A stretch of 64,000 nucleotides of DNA from Streptomyces sp. B3I8 (GCF_030816915.1 NZ_JAUSYN010000002.1:3485501-3549500); one strand, 5' to 3'. Positions 38,212 to 48,008 are shown, counted from the first letter of the stretch. Made by a program: numbers and translations. The notes: generated by a model not told the origin, from the letters alone.

Positions 38212-40740
38212 GTGGCCGAGGCGGCAGACTTCCCGGGGACACCTCCCTCACCTGCCCGCCGCCGCCTGCGGCGCGTTCTGGCGCTGGTCACCGGGGCGCC
38301 CCTGCTGGCCGGTGCGTGTCTGCTGCCCGCCCAGGGAAGCGCACAGGCCGCCCCGAAGGCCTCTCCGGCCCAGGCGAGCGGTTCCCGCACGGTGGCCGTC
38401 TCGCTGGACTCCCTCGCCCCCTCCGCGCCCACCGACGGCGACACCCTCACCGTCTCCGGCACCGTCGTCAACAACGGCAGGCAGCCGGTCACGGACGCCC
38501 ACCTGGCGCTGCGCGTGGGCGCCTCCATGAGCAGCCGCACGGCGATCGAGACCGCCGCCAGGACCACGGGCTACCAGCCGGGCACGGACGGCATGGAGAT
38601 CCCCGGCTCCTACGAGGAGAAGTTCACCAGGCTCGCCCCCGGGGTCGCCCAGCGCTTCACGCTCTCCCTCCCCGTCTCGAAACTGCACCTCGGCTCCAGC
38701 GGCGTCTACCAGCTCGGCGTCTCGCTCTCCGGCCAGACCCCGGTGGCGCCGTACGAGCAGGTGCTGGGCATCGAGCGGACCTTCCTGCCGTGGCAGCCGG
38801 ACGAGGCCGACACCAGGACGAAGACCACGTACCTGTGGCCGCTCATCTCCTCCGTGCACCTCGCCGCCGAGACCGCGTCCAACGAGCAGCAGACCCCCGT
38901 CTTCCACGACGACGACCTGCTCAAGGAGATCTCCCCGGGCGGTCGGCTCAACCAGATGGTCTCTCTGGGCAAGGATCTCGACGTCACCTGGGTGATCGAC
39001 CCCGCGCTGCTGGGCGCCGTCGACGCGATGGCCGACGGCTACGAGGTCGAGGGGGCCGACGGCACGCCCCTCCCCGGTCGCGGGCAGAACGCCGCCAAGC
39101 AGTGGCTGGCCGCGCTGGAGGACGCGGTCCAGGACAAGGAGGTCGTCGCACTCCCCTTCGCCGACCCCGACCTGGCATCCCTGGCCCACAACGGCAAGAA
39201 CGTGGCCGGCACCCTCAGCCACCTCAAGGACGCCACGGACGTGGCGGCCATCACCGTGGAGACCGTCCTCCACGTCACCCCCGACACGGACTTCGCCTGG
39301 CCCGCGGAGGGCGCGCTCGACCCGTCGATCGTCAAGGTCGCCACCTCCGCGGGCGCGGACAAGGTGATCGCCCGCAGCGACACCTTCCGGGAGAGCGGCA
39401 GCCTCACTTACACCCCCGGCGCCGCCCGCCCCGTCGGGGGCGGCACCACGGCGGTCGTCACGGACGCCACGCTCTCCACCGCGTTCCAGAAGGACATGTC
39501 CCACGCGGGGAACTCCACCCTCGCCGTGCAGAAGTTCCTGGCGCAGAGCCTGATGATCGACCTGCAGGACCCCGGCAAGCAGCGCAGCATCGTCGTCGCG
39601 CCCCAGCGCATGCCCACGGCGAGCCAGGCGACGACGATGGCCCAGGCACTGACCGCGCTCCAGCAGAGCACCTGGTCCCAGGCACAGGGCCTCTCCGGCG
39701 CCGCCGACGCCAAGGCCGATCCGGCTGCCTCCACCCGTGTCCCGGCCGCCTCCGCGTACCCCCGCTCCCTGCGCAGGAAGGAACTGCCGAAGTCGGCGTT
39801 CGAGGACGTGGAGAGCACGCACAGCCAGCTGAACAAGTTCACGACGATCCTCACCGCCCCGGCAAAGGTGGCGACCCCCTTCGGTCGTGCCCTCGACCGA
39901 GGCGTCTCGACCTCCTGGCGCGGCAGGACCGCACAGGCCGCCGACTACCGCGACTCAGTGGCCTCTTCCCTCGACGTACTGGTCCAGCAGGTCAGGCTGA
40001 TCGAGAAGTCCGATGCCAGCCTCTCCGGGCGCAGCGCCACGATCCCGGTCACCGTGCAGAATCGCCTGCTCCAGGGCGTCGACCATCTGGTGCTGCGGCT
40101 GACCTCGGTCAACCCCACACGTATGCGGATCAACGAGGGCACGTTCGAGGAGCAGCGCGTCACGGTCGCCGCCGGTCACAGCCAGTCGGTGAAGTTCACC
40201 ACCTCCGCCAAGGCGAACGGCCGGGCGTCGGTGGTGGCGCAGCTCTACACCGAGGACGGCCAGGCGTACGGCCCCGCGGTCACCTTCGATGTGAAGGTCA
40301 ACCAACTCACACCGACGGTGCTGCTGGTGATCGCCGGCGGCGTGCTGCTCCTGGTGCTCGCCGGATTCCGGATGTACACCCAGCGCAAGCGGGCCGCCGC
40401 CCGGCAGGCGGAGGAGACCGGTGCCGACTCCGCCGGTGAAGATCTGAACGGCGACGACCCCGGGGCCGTAGACACTGAGGGCACCACAGGCAGCACGGAC
40501 GACAGCACACCCGCGGAAGGCGACGCCGGACGCGGGAGCGGGCACCCGGAGGACACGGGGGGCGCCGACGGCTCCGCGGGCTCGGGACAGGATTCCGGGC
40601 AGGACTCGGGGCAGGATTCGGGACAGCCGGCCGCGAAGTCCGGACCGGGCAGCGGTCCGGACCACGCGGGTGAGCCGGCACCGGACACCGCTTCCGGGAA
40701 TGCCGGCCGGTCCGCCACGGGTGAGAGAGTGGACCGTTGA
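38212..40740 (+). CDS. Secreted, membrane-anchored DUF6049-like protein
   Basis: 842 residues. A signal peptide (RRRLRRVLALVTGAPLLAGACLLPAQGSAQAA, ~16-47, given here in part as VLALVTGAPLLAG) is followed by a large extracytoplasmic region with beta-rich Ig-like parts. One TM lies at ~700-722 (VLLVIAGGVLLLVLAG). The cytoplasmic tail is acidic and Gly/Ser-rich with SGQDSGQDSGQ repeats. In Streptomyces and mycobacteria such a protein precedes murJ. Function unknown; an envelope role is inferred from context. First gene of the murJ-sigM cluster. Confidence 0.85.
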   Translation: MAEAADFPGTPPSPARRRLRRVLALVTGAPLLAGACLLPAQGSAQAAPKASPAQASGSRTVAVSLDSLAPSAPTDGDTLTVSGTVVNNGRQPVTDAHLALRVGASMSSRTAIETAARTTGYQPGTDGMEIPGSYEEKFTRLAPGVAQRFTLSLPVSKLHLGSSGVYQLGVSLSGQTPVAPYEQVLGIERTFLPWQPDEADTRTKTTYLWPLISSVHLAAETASNEQQTPVFHDDDLLKEISPGGRLNQMVSLGKDLDVTWVIDPALLGAVDAMADGYEVEGADGTPLPGRGQNAAKQWLAALEDAVQDKEVVALPFADPDLASLAHNGKNVAGTLSHLKDATDVAAITVETVLHVTPDTDFAWPAEGALDPSIVKVATSAGADKVIARSDTFRESGSLTYTPGAARPVGGGTTAVVTDATLSTAFQKDMSHAGNSTLAVQKFLAQSLMIDLQDPGKQRSIVVAPQRMPTASQATTMAQALTALQQSTWSQAQGLSGAADAKADPAASTRVPAASAYPRSLRRKELPKSAFEDVESTHSQLNKFTTILTAPAKVATPFGRALDRGVSTSWRGRTAQAADYRDSVASSLDVLVQQVRLIEKSDASLSGRSATIPVTVQNRLLQGVDHLVLRLTSVNPTRMRINEGTFEEQRVTVAAGHSQSVKFTTSAKANGRASVVAQLYTEDGQAYGPAVTFDVKVNQLTPTVLLVIAGGVLLLVLAGFRMYTQRKRAAARQAEETGADSAGEDLNGDDPGAVDTEGTTGSTDDSTPAEGDAGRGSGHPEDTGGADGSAGSGQDSGQDSGQDSGQPAAKSGPGSGPDHAGEPAPDTASGNAGRSATGERVDR

Positions 40741-40786
40741 GCGATGTCGTGGCCGGTGGGCCGGGGACGATGAGGTGGGGTAGACC

Positions 40787-42913
40787 ATGAACGCGCCGTA
40801 CGACGGTGACCGCGGCCGGGCCGCGGGTCACTCGGGTCACCCCGAGGGCCCACCGCCCGGGCCGGGCCAGGTCCCGCCCGGGCCTGGTGCGGACATGTAC
40901 GCGCACGACGGCTACGCCCAGGATGCCTACGCCCAGGATGCCTACGGCCGGGAGCCCTACGACGGGCAGCCCCCGGCACAGCAGGCCCCCGACCCGCGGT
41001 CCTGGACCCGGCCGCCGGCGGCCGGCGCCGAGGAGCGGTCGCCGTACCCCTCCCAGCCTTACGGCGAGGACACCCGCACCATGCAGTTCGTGGGCGCCGG
41101 GGGTTCGGCCGACCGGGCAGGCGAGGAGCAGCGGGACGCCTTCGCCCACCTCTTCCGGGACCAGCAGCAGGCCGACCCGCCCACGATGGACCTCGGCGCG
41201 GTCGCGGCGCCCGTCGCCGCTTCCGGCACCGTGCAGCAGCCGCCCGTGGCGGAGGCTCAGTCGGCGGCCCCGGCGAAGAAGGGCGGCCGCGCCTCGGGGC
41301 TGCTGAAGTCCAGCGCGGTGATGGCGGCGGGCACGATGGTGTCCCGGCTGACGGGGTTCGTGCGGTCGGCGCTGATCGTGTCGGCACTGGGGCTGGGCGT
41401 GTTGGGCGACTCCTTCCAGGTCGCCTATCAGCTCCCGACGATGATCTACATCCTGACCGTGGGCGGCGGCCTCAACTCCGTCTTCGTGCCCCAGCTGGTG
41501 CGCGCGATGAAGGACGACGACGACGGCGGCGAGGCCTTCGCCAACCGACTGCTGACCCTGGTGATGGTGGCCCTCGGGCTGCTCACCGCCCTGGCGATAC
41601 TCGCCGCGCCCCTCCTCGTCCGGGTGCTGTCCAACTCCGTGGCCACCGACCCTGCCGCCAACGATGTGGCCGTCACCTTCACCCGGTACTTCCTGCCCTC
41701 GATCTTCTTCATGGGCGTCCACGTGGTGATGGGTCAGGTACTCAACGCCCGCGGCAAATTCGGCGCGATGATGTGGACCCCGGTCCTCAACAACATCGTC
41801 ATCATCGTGACTCTGGGCATGTTCATCTGGGTCTACGGGACCGCCGGGCACTCCCACATGGCGGTGACGAACATCCCGCCGGAGGGTCAGCGACTGCTCG
41901 GCGTCGGAATCCTGCTCGGACTCGTCGTCCAGGCGCTGGCGATGATTCCCTACCTGCGGGAGACCGGCTTCCGGCTGCGGCTCCGGTTCGACTGGAAGGG
42001 ACACGGTCTGGGCAAGGCCGCGATGCTGGCCAAGTGGACCGTCCTCTTCGTCCTCGCCAACCAGGCGGGCGCCCTGGTCGTCTCCCAGCTCTCCACCTCC
42101 GCCGGGGACCACTCCCCCGCGAAGGGGACGGGGCTCGCCGCCTACGCCAACGCCCAGCTCATCTGGGGCCTCCCGCAGGCCATCCTCACCGTCTCCCTGA
42201 TGGCCGCGCTGCTGCCGCGGATCTCCCGCTCCGCCGCCGAGAACGACGGCGGTGCCGTCCGGGACGACATCTCGCAGGGTCTGCGCACCACGGCCGTCGC
42301 CATCGTCCCCGTCGCCTTCGGCTTCGTCGCCCTCGGCATCCCGATGTGCACGCTCATGTTCGGTACCTCCGGCACCGACGCGGCGACCAACATGGGCTAC
42401 ATGCTCATGGCGTTCGGCCTGGGCCTCATTCCGTACTCCGTGCAGTACGTCGTGCTCCGTGCCTTCTACGCCTACGAGGACACCCGGACGCCCTTCTACA
42501 ACACGGTCATCGTCGCCGCCGTCAACGCCGGCGCCTCGGCGATCTGCTACTTCGTACTCCCGGCCCGCTGGGCCGTGGTCGGCATGGCCGCCTCGTACGG
42601 TCTCGCGTACGCGATCGGCGTCGGCGTCGCCTGGAACCGGCTGCGCAAGCGGCTCGGCGGCGACCTCGACGGCTCCCGCGTGCTGCGGACCTACGCACGT
42701 CTCGGCATCGCCTCGGTGCCCGCAGCGCTGCTCAGCGGGGCTGCCTGCTACGCGATCGGTCACACGCTGGGTCAGGGCGTCGGCGGCTCGTTCGCCGCCC
42801 TGCTCGGCGGTGGCGCCCTGCTGCTCGGTGTCTTCTACATCGCCGCGCGGAAGATGCGCATCGAGGAACTGAACTCGATGGTCGGCATGGTCCGCGGGCG
42901 CCTGGGGCGCTGA
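40787..42913 (+). CDS. murJ: Lipid II flippase MurJ (MviN)
   Basis: 708 residues. A ~170-residue cytoplasmic lead rich in Pro, Gly, Gln and Tyr (short AQDAYAQDAYGREPY repeats) is followed by 14 TM helices of the MATE/MOP type. Core motifs are AAGTMVSRLTGFVRSALI, LPTMIYILTVGGGLNSVFVP and GLIPYSVQYVVLRAFYAYEDTRTPF (as QYVVLRAFYAYEDTRTP). MurJ moves lipid-linked peptidoglycan precursor across the membrane. The next gene encodes a pseudokinase homologous to the domain fused to MviN in mycobacteria. Confidence 0.95.
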   Translation: MNAPYDGDRGRAAGHSGHPEGPPPGPGQVPPGPGADMYAHDGYAQDAYAQDAYGREPYDGQPPAQQAPDPRSWTRPPAAGAEERSPYPSQPYGEDTRTMQFVGAGGSADRAGEEQRDAFAHLFRDQQQADPPTMDLGAVAAPVAASGTVQQPPVAEAQSAAPAKKGGRASGLLKSSAVMAAGTMVSRLTGFVRSALIVSALGLGVLGDSFQVAYQLPTMIYILTVGGGLNSVFVPQLVRAMKDDDDGGEAFANRLLTLVMVALGLLTALAILAAPLLVRVLSNSVATDPAANDVAVTFTRYFLPSIFFMGVHVVMGQVLNARGKFGAMMWTPVLNNIVIIVTLGMFIWVYGTAGHSHMAVTNIPPEGQRLLGVGILLGLVVQALAMIPYLRETGFRLRLRFDWKGHGLGKAAMLAKWTVLFVLANQAGALVVSQLSTSAGDHSPAKGTGLAAYANAQLIWGLPQAILTVSLMAALLPRISRSAAENDGGAVRDDISQGLRTTAVAIVPVAFGFVALGIPMCTLMFGTSGTDAATNMGYMLMAFGLGLIPYSVQYVVLRAFYAYEDTRTPFYNTVIVAAVNAGASAICYFVLPARWAVVGMAASYGLAYAIGVGVAWNRLRKRLGGDLDGSRVLRTYARLGIASVPAALLSGAACYAIGHTLGQGVGGSFAALLGGGALLLGVFYIAARKMRIEELNSMVGMVRGRLGR

Positions 42914-43031
42914 GGCCGGGGTAACCGCACAACCATCGTCCGCCGCCGCATGTCGTGCACAGCGACGGACTGTGGGCACAATTGGTTTCTGCGTCGGACA
43001 GTGCGCATCGGATGGGGAGGCAGGGACGACG

Positions 43032-44750
43032 GTGGCGGAACGGAGCATGGCTGCCGTCGACGTGGCAGACAACAGCGGCGACAAGCCGCTGACCGCCAAG
43101 GCGGACCAGTCCACGTCCGACGGGGTGGCCCAGAAGCGGGAGCGGGAGACGGACGGCGAAGAGGCACAGGACGACGGCAGGACCGAGAACATGGGCGCGG
43201 CCTCGTCGCCGCCAGAGCTGCACAGCGGCCACAAACTCGCCAGACGCTACCGCCTCGAGGAATGCGTCACCCGTCTGGACGGATTCAGCAGCTGGCGCGC
43301 GGTCGACGAGAAGCTCCGCCGTGCCGTCGGCGTGCACCTCCTGCCGGCGGAACACACCCGGGCCCGGTCGGTACTGGCCGCCGCCCGCTCCGCCGCACTC
43401 CTCGGTGACCCCCGCTTCGTCCAGGTCCTGGACGCCGTCGAGGAGAACGACCTCGTCTACGTCGTCCATGAATGGCTGCCGGACGCGACCGAACTGACGG
43501 CGCTGCTGGCCGCCGGACCGCTGGAGGTGCACGACGCCTACCAGATGGTCACCCAGGTCTCCCAGGCCATGGCCGCCGCGCACCGCGAGGGCCTGGCCCA
43601 TCTGCGCCTCACCCCGGGGGCGGTGCTCCGCGCCTCGTCCGGGCAGTGGCGCATCCGCGGACTCGCCGTCAACGCCGCGCTGCGCGGCATCAGTTCCGAC
43701 ACCCCGCAGCGCACCGACACGGAGGCGATCGGCGCACTGCTGTACGCCTCGCTGACCCAGCGCTGGCCCTACGAGGACGACGCCTACGGGCTCTCCGGGC
43801 TGCCCAAGGGCGTCGGCCTGATCGCTCCCGACCAGGTACGGGCCGGTGTCCACCGCGGACTGTCCGAGCTGGCGATGCGCGCCCTGGCCAACGACGGGGC
43901 CACCGCCTCCCGGCACGAGTCGCCGTGCACGACGCCGGAGGAAATGGTCAAGGCGATCGGCGAGATGCCTCGCATCCGGCCACCGGAGCCGGCGTTCACC
44001 GCCCCGCCGGAGTACCAGCGCACCACCTTCCAGCAGGGCTACGGCCGCCCCGCTCCCCACCCGGGCGTCACCCAGCCGGTGACGCCGCCCCCGCCGGCGT
44101 TGCAGAGCCGTACCGGCAAGGCCCTCAAGTGGGCTGTCTCGGCGCTCCTCATCGTCGCCCTGGGGCTCGGCAGTTGGCAGCTCGCCGACGCCCTCATGGA
44201 CCGGGGCGGAAAGTCCGACGACACCGGCACGACCCACACGACGGACAGCGGCGACAAGAACAGCGAGAACCACAAGCCGGTCAAGCCGCTCGCCATCAAG
44301 GGCGCGCAGGAGTACGTCGTCGAGGGATCCGCCCAGGCCCCCGAGGACGTCGGCAAGACCTACGACGACGACCCGTCCTCGTACTGGCGGACCAAGAGCT
44401 ACACCGGCGGACCGCGACTCGCCCCGTACAAGCCGGGCGTGGGCATCGTCTACGACCTCGGCTCCGCCAATTCGGTGTCGACGGCCTCGATAGCGCTCCG
44501 GTACGCGGGCAACCACACGACGGTCCACCTGTACGCCACCGACTCGCTCTCGCCCTCCGCCTCCGTCAGCTCCATGACCGAGATCGGCTCCGCCACCACC
44601 AGTGGCAACAAGATCTCCCTGAAGGGCAAGAAGGCCGTGAAGACCCAGTACGTGCTGCTGTGGATCACGGACGTGCCCTACGCGCCGGGAGACGACTTCA
44701 GCGGCTCCGGCTACAAGCAGGCCATCACCGACGTGACGTTCACGGGCTAG
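43032..44750 (+). CDS. Membrane pseudokinase with discoidin-like extracellular domain
   Basis: 572 residues. After a ~65-residue acidic lead, a protein-kinase-like fold spans ~68-320. The catalytic HRD appears as AHLRLTPGAVL and DFG is lost (RIRGLAVNA), and no Gly-rich loop or VAIK Lys is seen, so it should be inactive. One TM lies at ~365-385. The outer part (~415-570) looks like a galactose-binding/discoidin beta-sandwich (YDDDPSSYWRTKSY). This matches the pseudokinase and outer domains of mycobacterial MviN (Rv3910), here as a separate gene. The GTG follows GGGAGG. Confidence 0.88.
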   Translation: MAERSMAAVDVADNSGDKPLTAKADQSTSDGVAQKRERETDGEEAQDDGRTENMGAASSPPELHSGHKLARRYRLEECVTRLDGFSSWRAVDEKLRRAVGVHLLPAEHTRARSVLAAARSAALLGDPRFVQVLDAVEENDLVYVVHEWLPDATELTALLAAGPLEVHDAYQMVTQVSQAMAAAHREGLAHLRLTPGAVLRASSGQWRIRGLAVNAALRGISSDTPQRTDTEAIGALLYASLTQRWPYEDDAYGLSGLPKGVGLIAPDQVRAGVHRGLSELAMRALANDGATASRHESPCTTPEEMVKAIGEMPRIRPPEPAFTAPPEYQRTTFQQGYGRPAPHPGVTQPVTPPPPALQSRTGKALKWAVSALLIVALGLGSWQLADALMDRGGKSDDTGTTHTTDSGDKNSENHKPVKPLAIKGAQEYVVEGSAQAPEDVGKTYDDDPSSYWRTKSYTGGPRLAPYKPGVGIVYDLGSANSVSTASIALRYAGNHTTVHLYATDSLSPSASVSSMTEIGSATTSGNKISLKGKKAVKTQYVLLWITDVPYAPGDDFSGSGYKQAITDVTFTG

Positions 44751-44784
44751 GGATCCGAAGCACGCGGACGCGAGAGGGGGTCGG

Positions 44785-45540
44785 ATGGCGGAGGACGCCA
44801 CTTACGGCGGCCTGAGCGATCAGGACCTCCTCTCCCGTCACGTCGAGGGGGACCACGAGGCCTTCGGGGAGCTCGTACGTCGCCACCGCGACCGGCTGTG
44901 GGCGGTCGCGCTGCGGACGCTGGGGGACCGCGAGGAGGCCGCCGACGCCGTCCAGGACGCCCTGGTCTCCGCCTACCGGGCCGCGCACACCTTCCGCGGC
45001 CGCTCCGCCGTCACCACCTGGCTGCACCGCATCACGGTGAACGCCTGCCTCGACCGTGCCCGCAAGGCCGCCTCCCGCCGGACCTCCCCCGTGGAGGACT
45101 CCGAACGACTGGAGCAACTTCTGGAGCCGCACGAGTCGGCGTCCGCGCCGGCCGAGCGCAACGAGGTGAACCGGGAGCTCCTCCAGGCGCTGGCCACCCT
45201 GCAGGCCGACCAGCGTGCCGCGCTGGTCCTGGTGGACATGCAGGGATATTCCGTGGCGGAGGCAGCCCGCATCCTCGACGTCCCCACCGGCACGGTGAAG
45301 AGCCGCTGCGCGCGCGGCAGGGCGAGACTCCTGCCACTGCTCACCCATCTCCGCTCGGACGGCGGCGGAGACGAAGCAGCCCGGGCGGACGACGACGGTA
45401 CCCGTGCCAGGGCGCCGAAGAAGTCCGCTGCTGCCGGAAGGAACCGGACGCGGGGAACGTCCGTCCCACCCGCAGCGAAACCACGAGACGCGGGACCCAG
45501 TGATTCAGCCGCTGTGAGGAACGGAGGTGGGCAGGCATGA
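44785..45540 (+). CDS. sigM: ECF sigma factor SigM
   Basis: 251 residues. Region 2 is at ~20-95 (FGELVRRHRDRLWAVALRTL, EEAADAVQDALVSAYRAAH, WLHRITVNACLDRAR). Region 4 is at ~135-185 (LQADQRAALVLVDMQGYSVAEAARIL, seen as QRAALVLVDMQGYSVAEAA, with TGTVKSRCARGRARL). A ~65-residue disordered tail is unusual. The stop overlaps the anti-sigma gene start by 4 bp (ATGA), so the pair is translationally coupled. The name follows the conserved position next to trxBA. Confidence 0.93.
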   Translation: MAEDATYGGLSDQDLLSRHVEGDHEAFGELVRRHRDRLWAVALRTLGDREEAADAVQDALVSAYRAAHTFRGRSAVTTWLHRITVNACLDRARKAASRRTSPVEDSERLEQLLEPHESASAPAERNEVNRELLQALATLQADQRAALVLVDMQGYSVAEAARILDVPTGTVKSRCARGRARLLPLLTHLRSDGGGDEAARADDDGTRARAPKKSAAAGRNRTRGTSVPPAAKPRDAGPSDSAAVRNGGGQA

Positions 45541-46451
45541 CATCCACGACCGACACGGCCGGACACCCGGACGTCGACGAGCTCTCCGACCTCAGCGAAG
45601 ATCTCCTCCCGCCGTCTCGTGCAGGAGATATACGACGGCACCTGAAGGACTGCGCCCCGTGCGCCAAGGTCTACGCCTCCCTCACTGAGATCCGCGAGCT
45701 GCTCGGCACCCTGCCGGGCCCTGCGCACGTGCCCGATGACGTGATCGTGCGGATCGACGCAGCGCTCGTCGCTGTTTCACGTGAAACCGATGTTTCACGT
45801 GAAACATCGGGGACCGAGTCCTCCTCCGCGACCGCTTCCGTCCTCTCCCCCTCTGTGGCACCCGCTCGCCCCGCCGGGCACGGCCGTGCGGCGACCGGTC
45901 CTGGACGCGCCGGCCGGCGCCGCAGGACGGTCCTCCTCGGCGGAGTGGTCACCGCCGCCGCACTGGGCCTCGGCGCCCTGCTCACCCAGACGCTGGACAC
46001 CGGCGGACAGGACGACACGGCCTCCGCGAAGGCATCGCACACCGACGCGGCCCACACCTACTCCGAGGGATCGCTGCCGGACCAGGTGACCACGCTGCTG
46101 CGCACGGACAGGGGTGGCGCCACGAGCGGTACCGCGAAGCCGCGGAACGCCGATCCCGGCGCGGACTCTTCCATCGAGTCCTCGGGCACGGGGATGCAGC
46201 CGAACAAGACCCTGCGCGGCACGACCGTCGACATCCCCCCGTGCATCGAGCGGGCGGTCGACGGCCACCAGGCCGTCCTCGCCGCCGACAAGGGCGTCTA
46301 CCAAGGGGCCCGTGTCTACCTCGTGGTGACGCCGGACGCCTCCGACGCCTCGCGTGTCGCGGCCTATCTCGTGGACGCCTCCTGCACCGCGCGGTCCGAC
46401 GCCTCCGGTACCGGCGAGGTGCTTCTGACGCGGAGCTACAACCGCCCCTGA
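45537..46451 (+). CDS. ZAS-type anti-sigma factor (membrane protein)
   Basis: 304 residues. The zinc-binding anti-sigma motif H-L-K-D-C-A-P-C lies at ~35-42 and one TM at ~131-153 (VLLGGVVTAAALGLGALL). The outer part is Thr/Ser/Asp-rich with two Cys in the last 85 residues. It should bind and hold SigM at the membrane. Codons ~79-90 are built from two parS sites and read VSRETDVSRETS. Confidence 0.9.
   Translation: MTSTTDTAGHPDVDELSDLSEDLLPPSRAGDIRRHLKDCAPCAKVYASLTEIRELLGTLPGPAHVPDDVIVRIDAALVAVSRETDVSRETSGTESSSATASVLSPSVAPARPAGHGRAATGPGRAGRRRRTVLLGGVVTAAALGLGALLTQTLDTGGQDDTASAKASHTDAAHTYSEGSLPDQVTTLLRTDRGGATSGTAKPRNADPGADSSIESSGTGMQPNKTLRGTTVDIPPCIERAVDGHQAVLAADKGVYQGARVYLVVTPDASDASRVAAYLVDASCTARSDASGTGEVLLTRSYNRP
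45774..45787. other. parS site (inside anti-sigma coding sequence)
   Basis: Perfect GTTTCACGTGAAAC, read in frame as V-S-R-E-T. Its partner lies 18 bp downstream. Confidence 0.95.
45792..45805. other. parS site (inside anti-sigma coding sequence)
   Basis: Perfect GTTTCACGTGAAAC, 18 bp centre to centre from the site at 45774 and again read V-S-R-E-T. Confidence 0.95.
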
Positions 46452-46560
46452 GCGCCCCGTAGGTGTGTCACCCCTCCCCGGGTAGCCGAAGGGTGGAGCG
46501 TCGTGGAAGTCCCGCCCGCCCACGCGCCGCGTGACCGGGTCGGAGCGCCCCGACGCACCG

Positions 46561-46586
46561 GGAATGCGGGCCGCCTAGGATCCGTT
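46561..46586 (+). promoter_or_regulatory. SigR-type promoter of trxBA
   Basis: GGAAT (46561-46565), exactly 18 bp, then GTT (46584-46586). This matches the published SigR consensus GGAAT-N18-GTT of S. coelicolor, where trxBA is a main thiol-stress target. It lies 77 bp before the trxB start. Confidence 0.85.
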
Positions 46587-46662
46587 GGGTGGGATGAGAG
46601 CTCGGACTGAGGCTCCCACCGAACCAACGCAGCTGCAGTCTCCAGAGACGAGGAATGAAGCC

Positions 46663-47634
46663 GTGAGCGACGTCCGTAACGTGATCATCATCGGCTCCGG
46701 GCCCGCCGGCTACACGGCGGCGCTCTACACCGCGCGCGCGTCGCTGAAGCCGCTGGTGTTCGAGGGCGCTGTCACCGCGGGTGGTGCGCTCATGAACACC
46801 ACCGAGGTGGAGAACTTCCCCGGCTTCCAGGACGGCATCATGGGCCCCGAGCTCATGGACAACATGCGGGCCCAGGCGGAGCGCTTCGGTGCCGAGCTGG
46901 TCCCGGACGACGTCGTCGCCGTCGACCTCACCGGTGAGATCAAGACCGTCACGGACACCTCCGGTACTGTCCACCGCGCCAAGGCGGTCATCGTCACCAC
47001 CGGCTCTCAGCACCGCAAGCTCGGGCTGCCCAACGAGGACGCCCTCTCCGGGCGGGGCGTCTCGTGGTGTGCCACGTGTGACGGCTTCTTCTTCAAGGAC
47101 CACGACATCGCCGTGATCGGCGGCGGTGACACCGCCATGGAGGAGGCGACGTTCCTCTCCCGGTTCGCCAAGTCCGTGACGATCGTCCACCGCCGTGACA
47201 CCCTGCGCGCCTCCAAGGCCATGCAGGAACGCGCCTTCGCCGACCCGAAGATCAAGTTCGTCTGGGACAGCGAGGTCGCCGAGATCAAGGGCGACCCGAA
47301 GCTGGCCGGCCTGACGCTGCGCAACCTGAAGACCGGCGAGACCTCGGAGCTTCCGGTGACCGGCCTGTTCATCGCGATCGGCCACGACCCGCGCACCGAG
47401 CCCTTCAAGGGCCAGCTCGACCTGGACGAGGAGGGCTACCTGAAGGTCGATGCCCCCTCGACCCGCACCAACCAGACGGGTGTCTTCGGCGCCGGTGACG
47501 TCGTCGACCACACCTACCGCCAGGCGATCACGGCGGCCGGCACGGGCTGTTCCGCCGCTCTGGACGCCGAGCGCTTCCTCGCGGCTCTCGCCGACAACGA
47601 GCAGCAGGCCGAGCCCGAGAAGACCACTGTCTGA
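46663..47634 (+). CDS. trxB: Thioredoxin reductase
   Basis: 323 residues. FAD site [18 protein letters not shown] at the start, redox CATC at ~136-139 ([11 protein letters not shown]), NADPH site [16 protein letters not shown] and a C-terminal FAD contact [19 protein letters not shown]. It reduces thioredoxin with NADPH in the cytoplasm. GTG 46663 follows GAGGA. trxA lies 41 bp downstream in the same operon. Confidence 0.98.
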   Translation: MSDVRNVIIIGSGPAGYTAALYTARASLKPLVFEGAVTAGGALMNTTEVENFPGFQDGIMGPELMDNMRAQAERFGAELVPDDVVAVDLTGEIKTVTDTSGTVHRAKAVIVTTGSQHRKLGLPNEDALSGRGVSWCATCDGFFFKDHDIAVIGGGDTAMEEATFLSRFAKSVTIVHRRDTLRASKAMQERAFADPKIKFVWDSEVAEIKGDPKLAGLTLRNLKTGETSELPVTGLFIAIGHDPRTEPFKGQLDLDEEGYLKVDAPSTRTNQTGVFGAGDVVDHTYRQAITAAGTGCSAALDAERFLAALADNEQQAEPEKTTV

Positions 47635-47675
47635 CCCCGTCCCACCCCACCGCACCAACCAGTAAGGAGCCCGCC

Positions 47676-48008
47676 GTGGCCGGCACCCTGAAGCACGTGA
47701 CCGACGACACCTTCGAGCAGGACGTCCTCAAGAGCGACAAGCCCGTTCTGGTGGACTTCTGGGCCGCCTGGTGCGGCCCGTGCCGCCAGATCGCCCCCTC
47801 GCTCGAGGCGATTGCCGCCGAGCACGGGGACAAGATCGAGATCGTCAAGCTCAACATTGACGAGAACCCCGCCACGGCAGCCAAGTACGGTGTCATGTCG
47901 ATCCCGACCCTGAACGTGTACCAGGGCGGCGAGGTGGCCAAGACGATCGTCGGCGCCAAGCCGAAGGCAGCGCTCGTCCGTGACCTCGAGGACTTCATCG
48001 CCGACTGA
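47676..48008 (+). CDS. trxA: Thioredoxin
   Basis: 110 residues, a single thioredoxin fold. The active site is W32-C-G-P-C36 in FWAAWCGPCRQIAP, with cis-Pro in SIPTLNVYQGG. GTG start after AAGGAG. Partner of the TrxB encoded just upstream. Confidence 0.98.
   Translation: MAGTLKHVTDDTFEQDVLKSDKPVLVDFWAAWCGPCRQIAPSLEAIAAEHGDKIEIVKLNIDENPATAAKYGVMSIPTLNVYQGGEVAKTIVGAKPKAALVRDLEDFIAD

Noticed and set aside
40307..43234. 975-codon open frame antisense to murJ
   Set aside because: His/Gly/Arg-rich, no domain; explained by third-position G+C of murJ.
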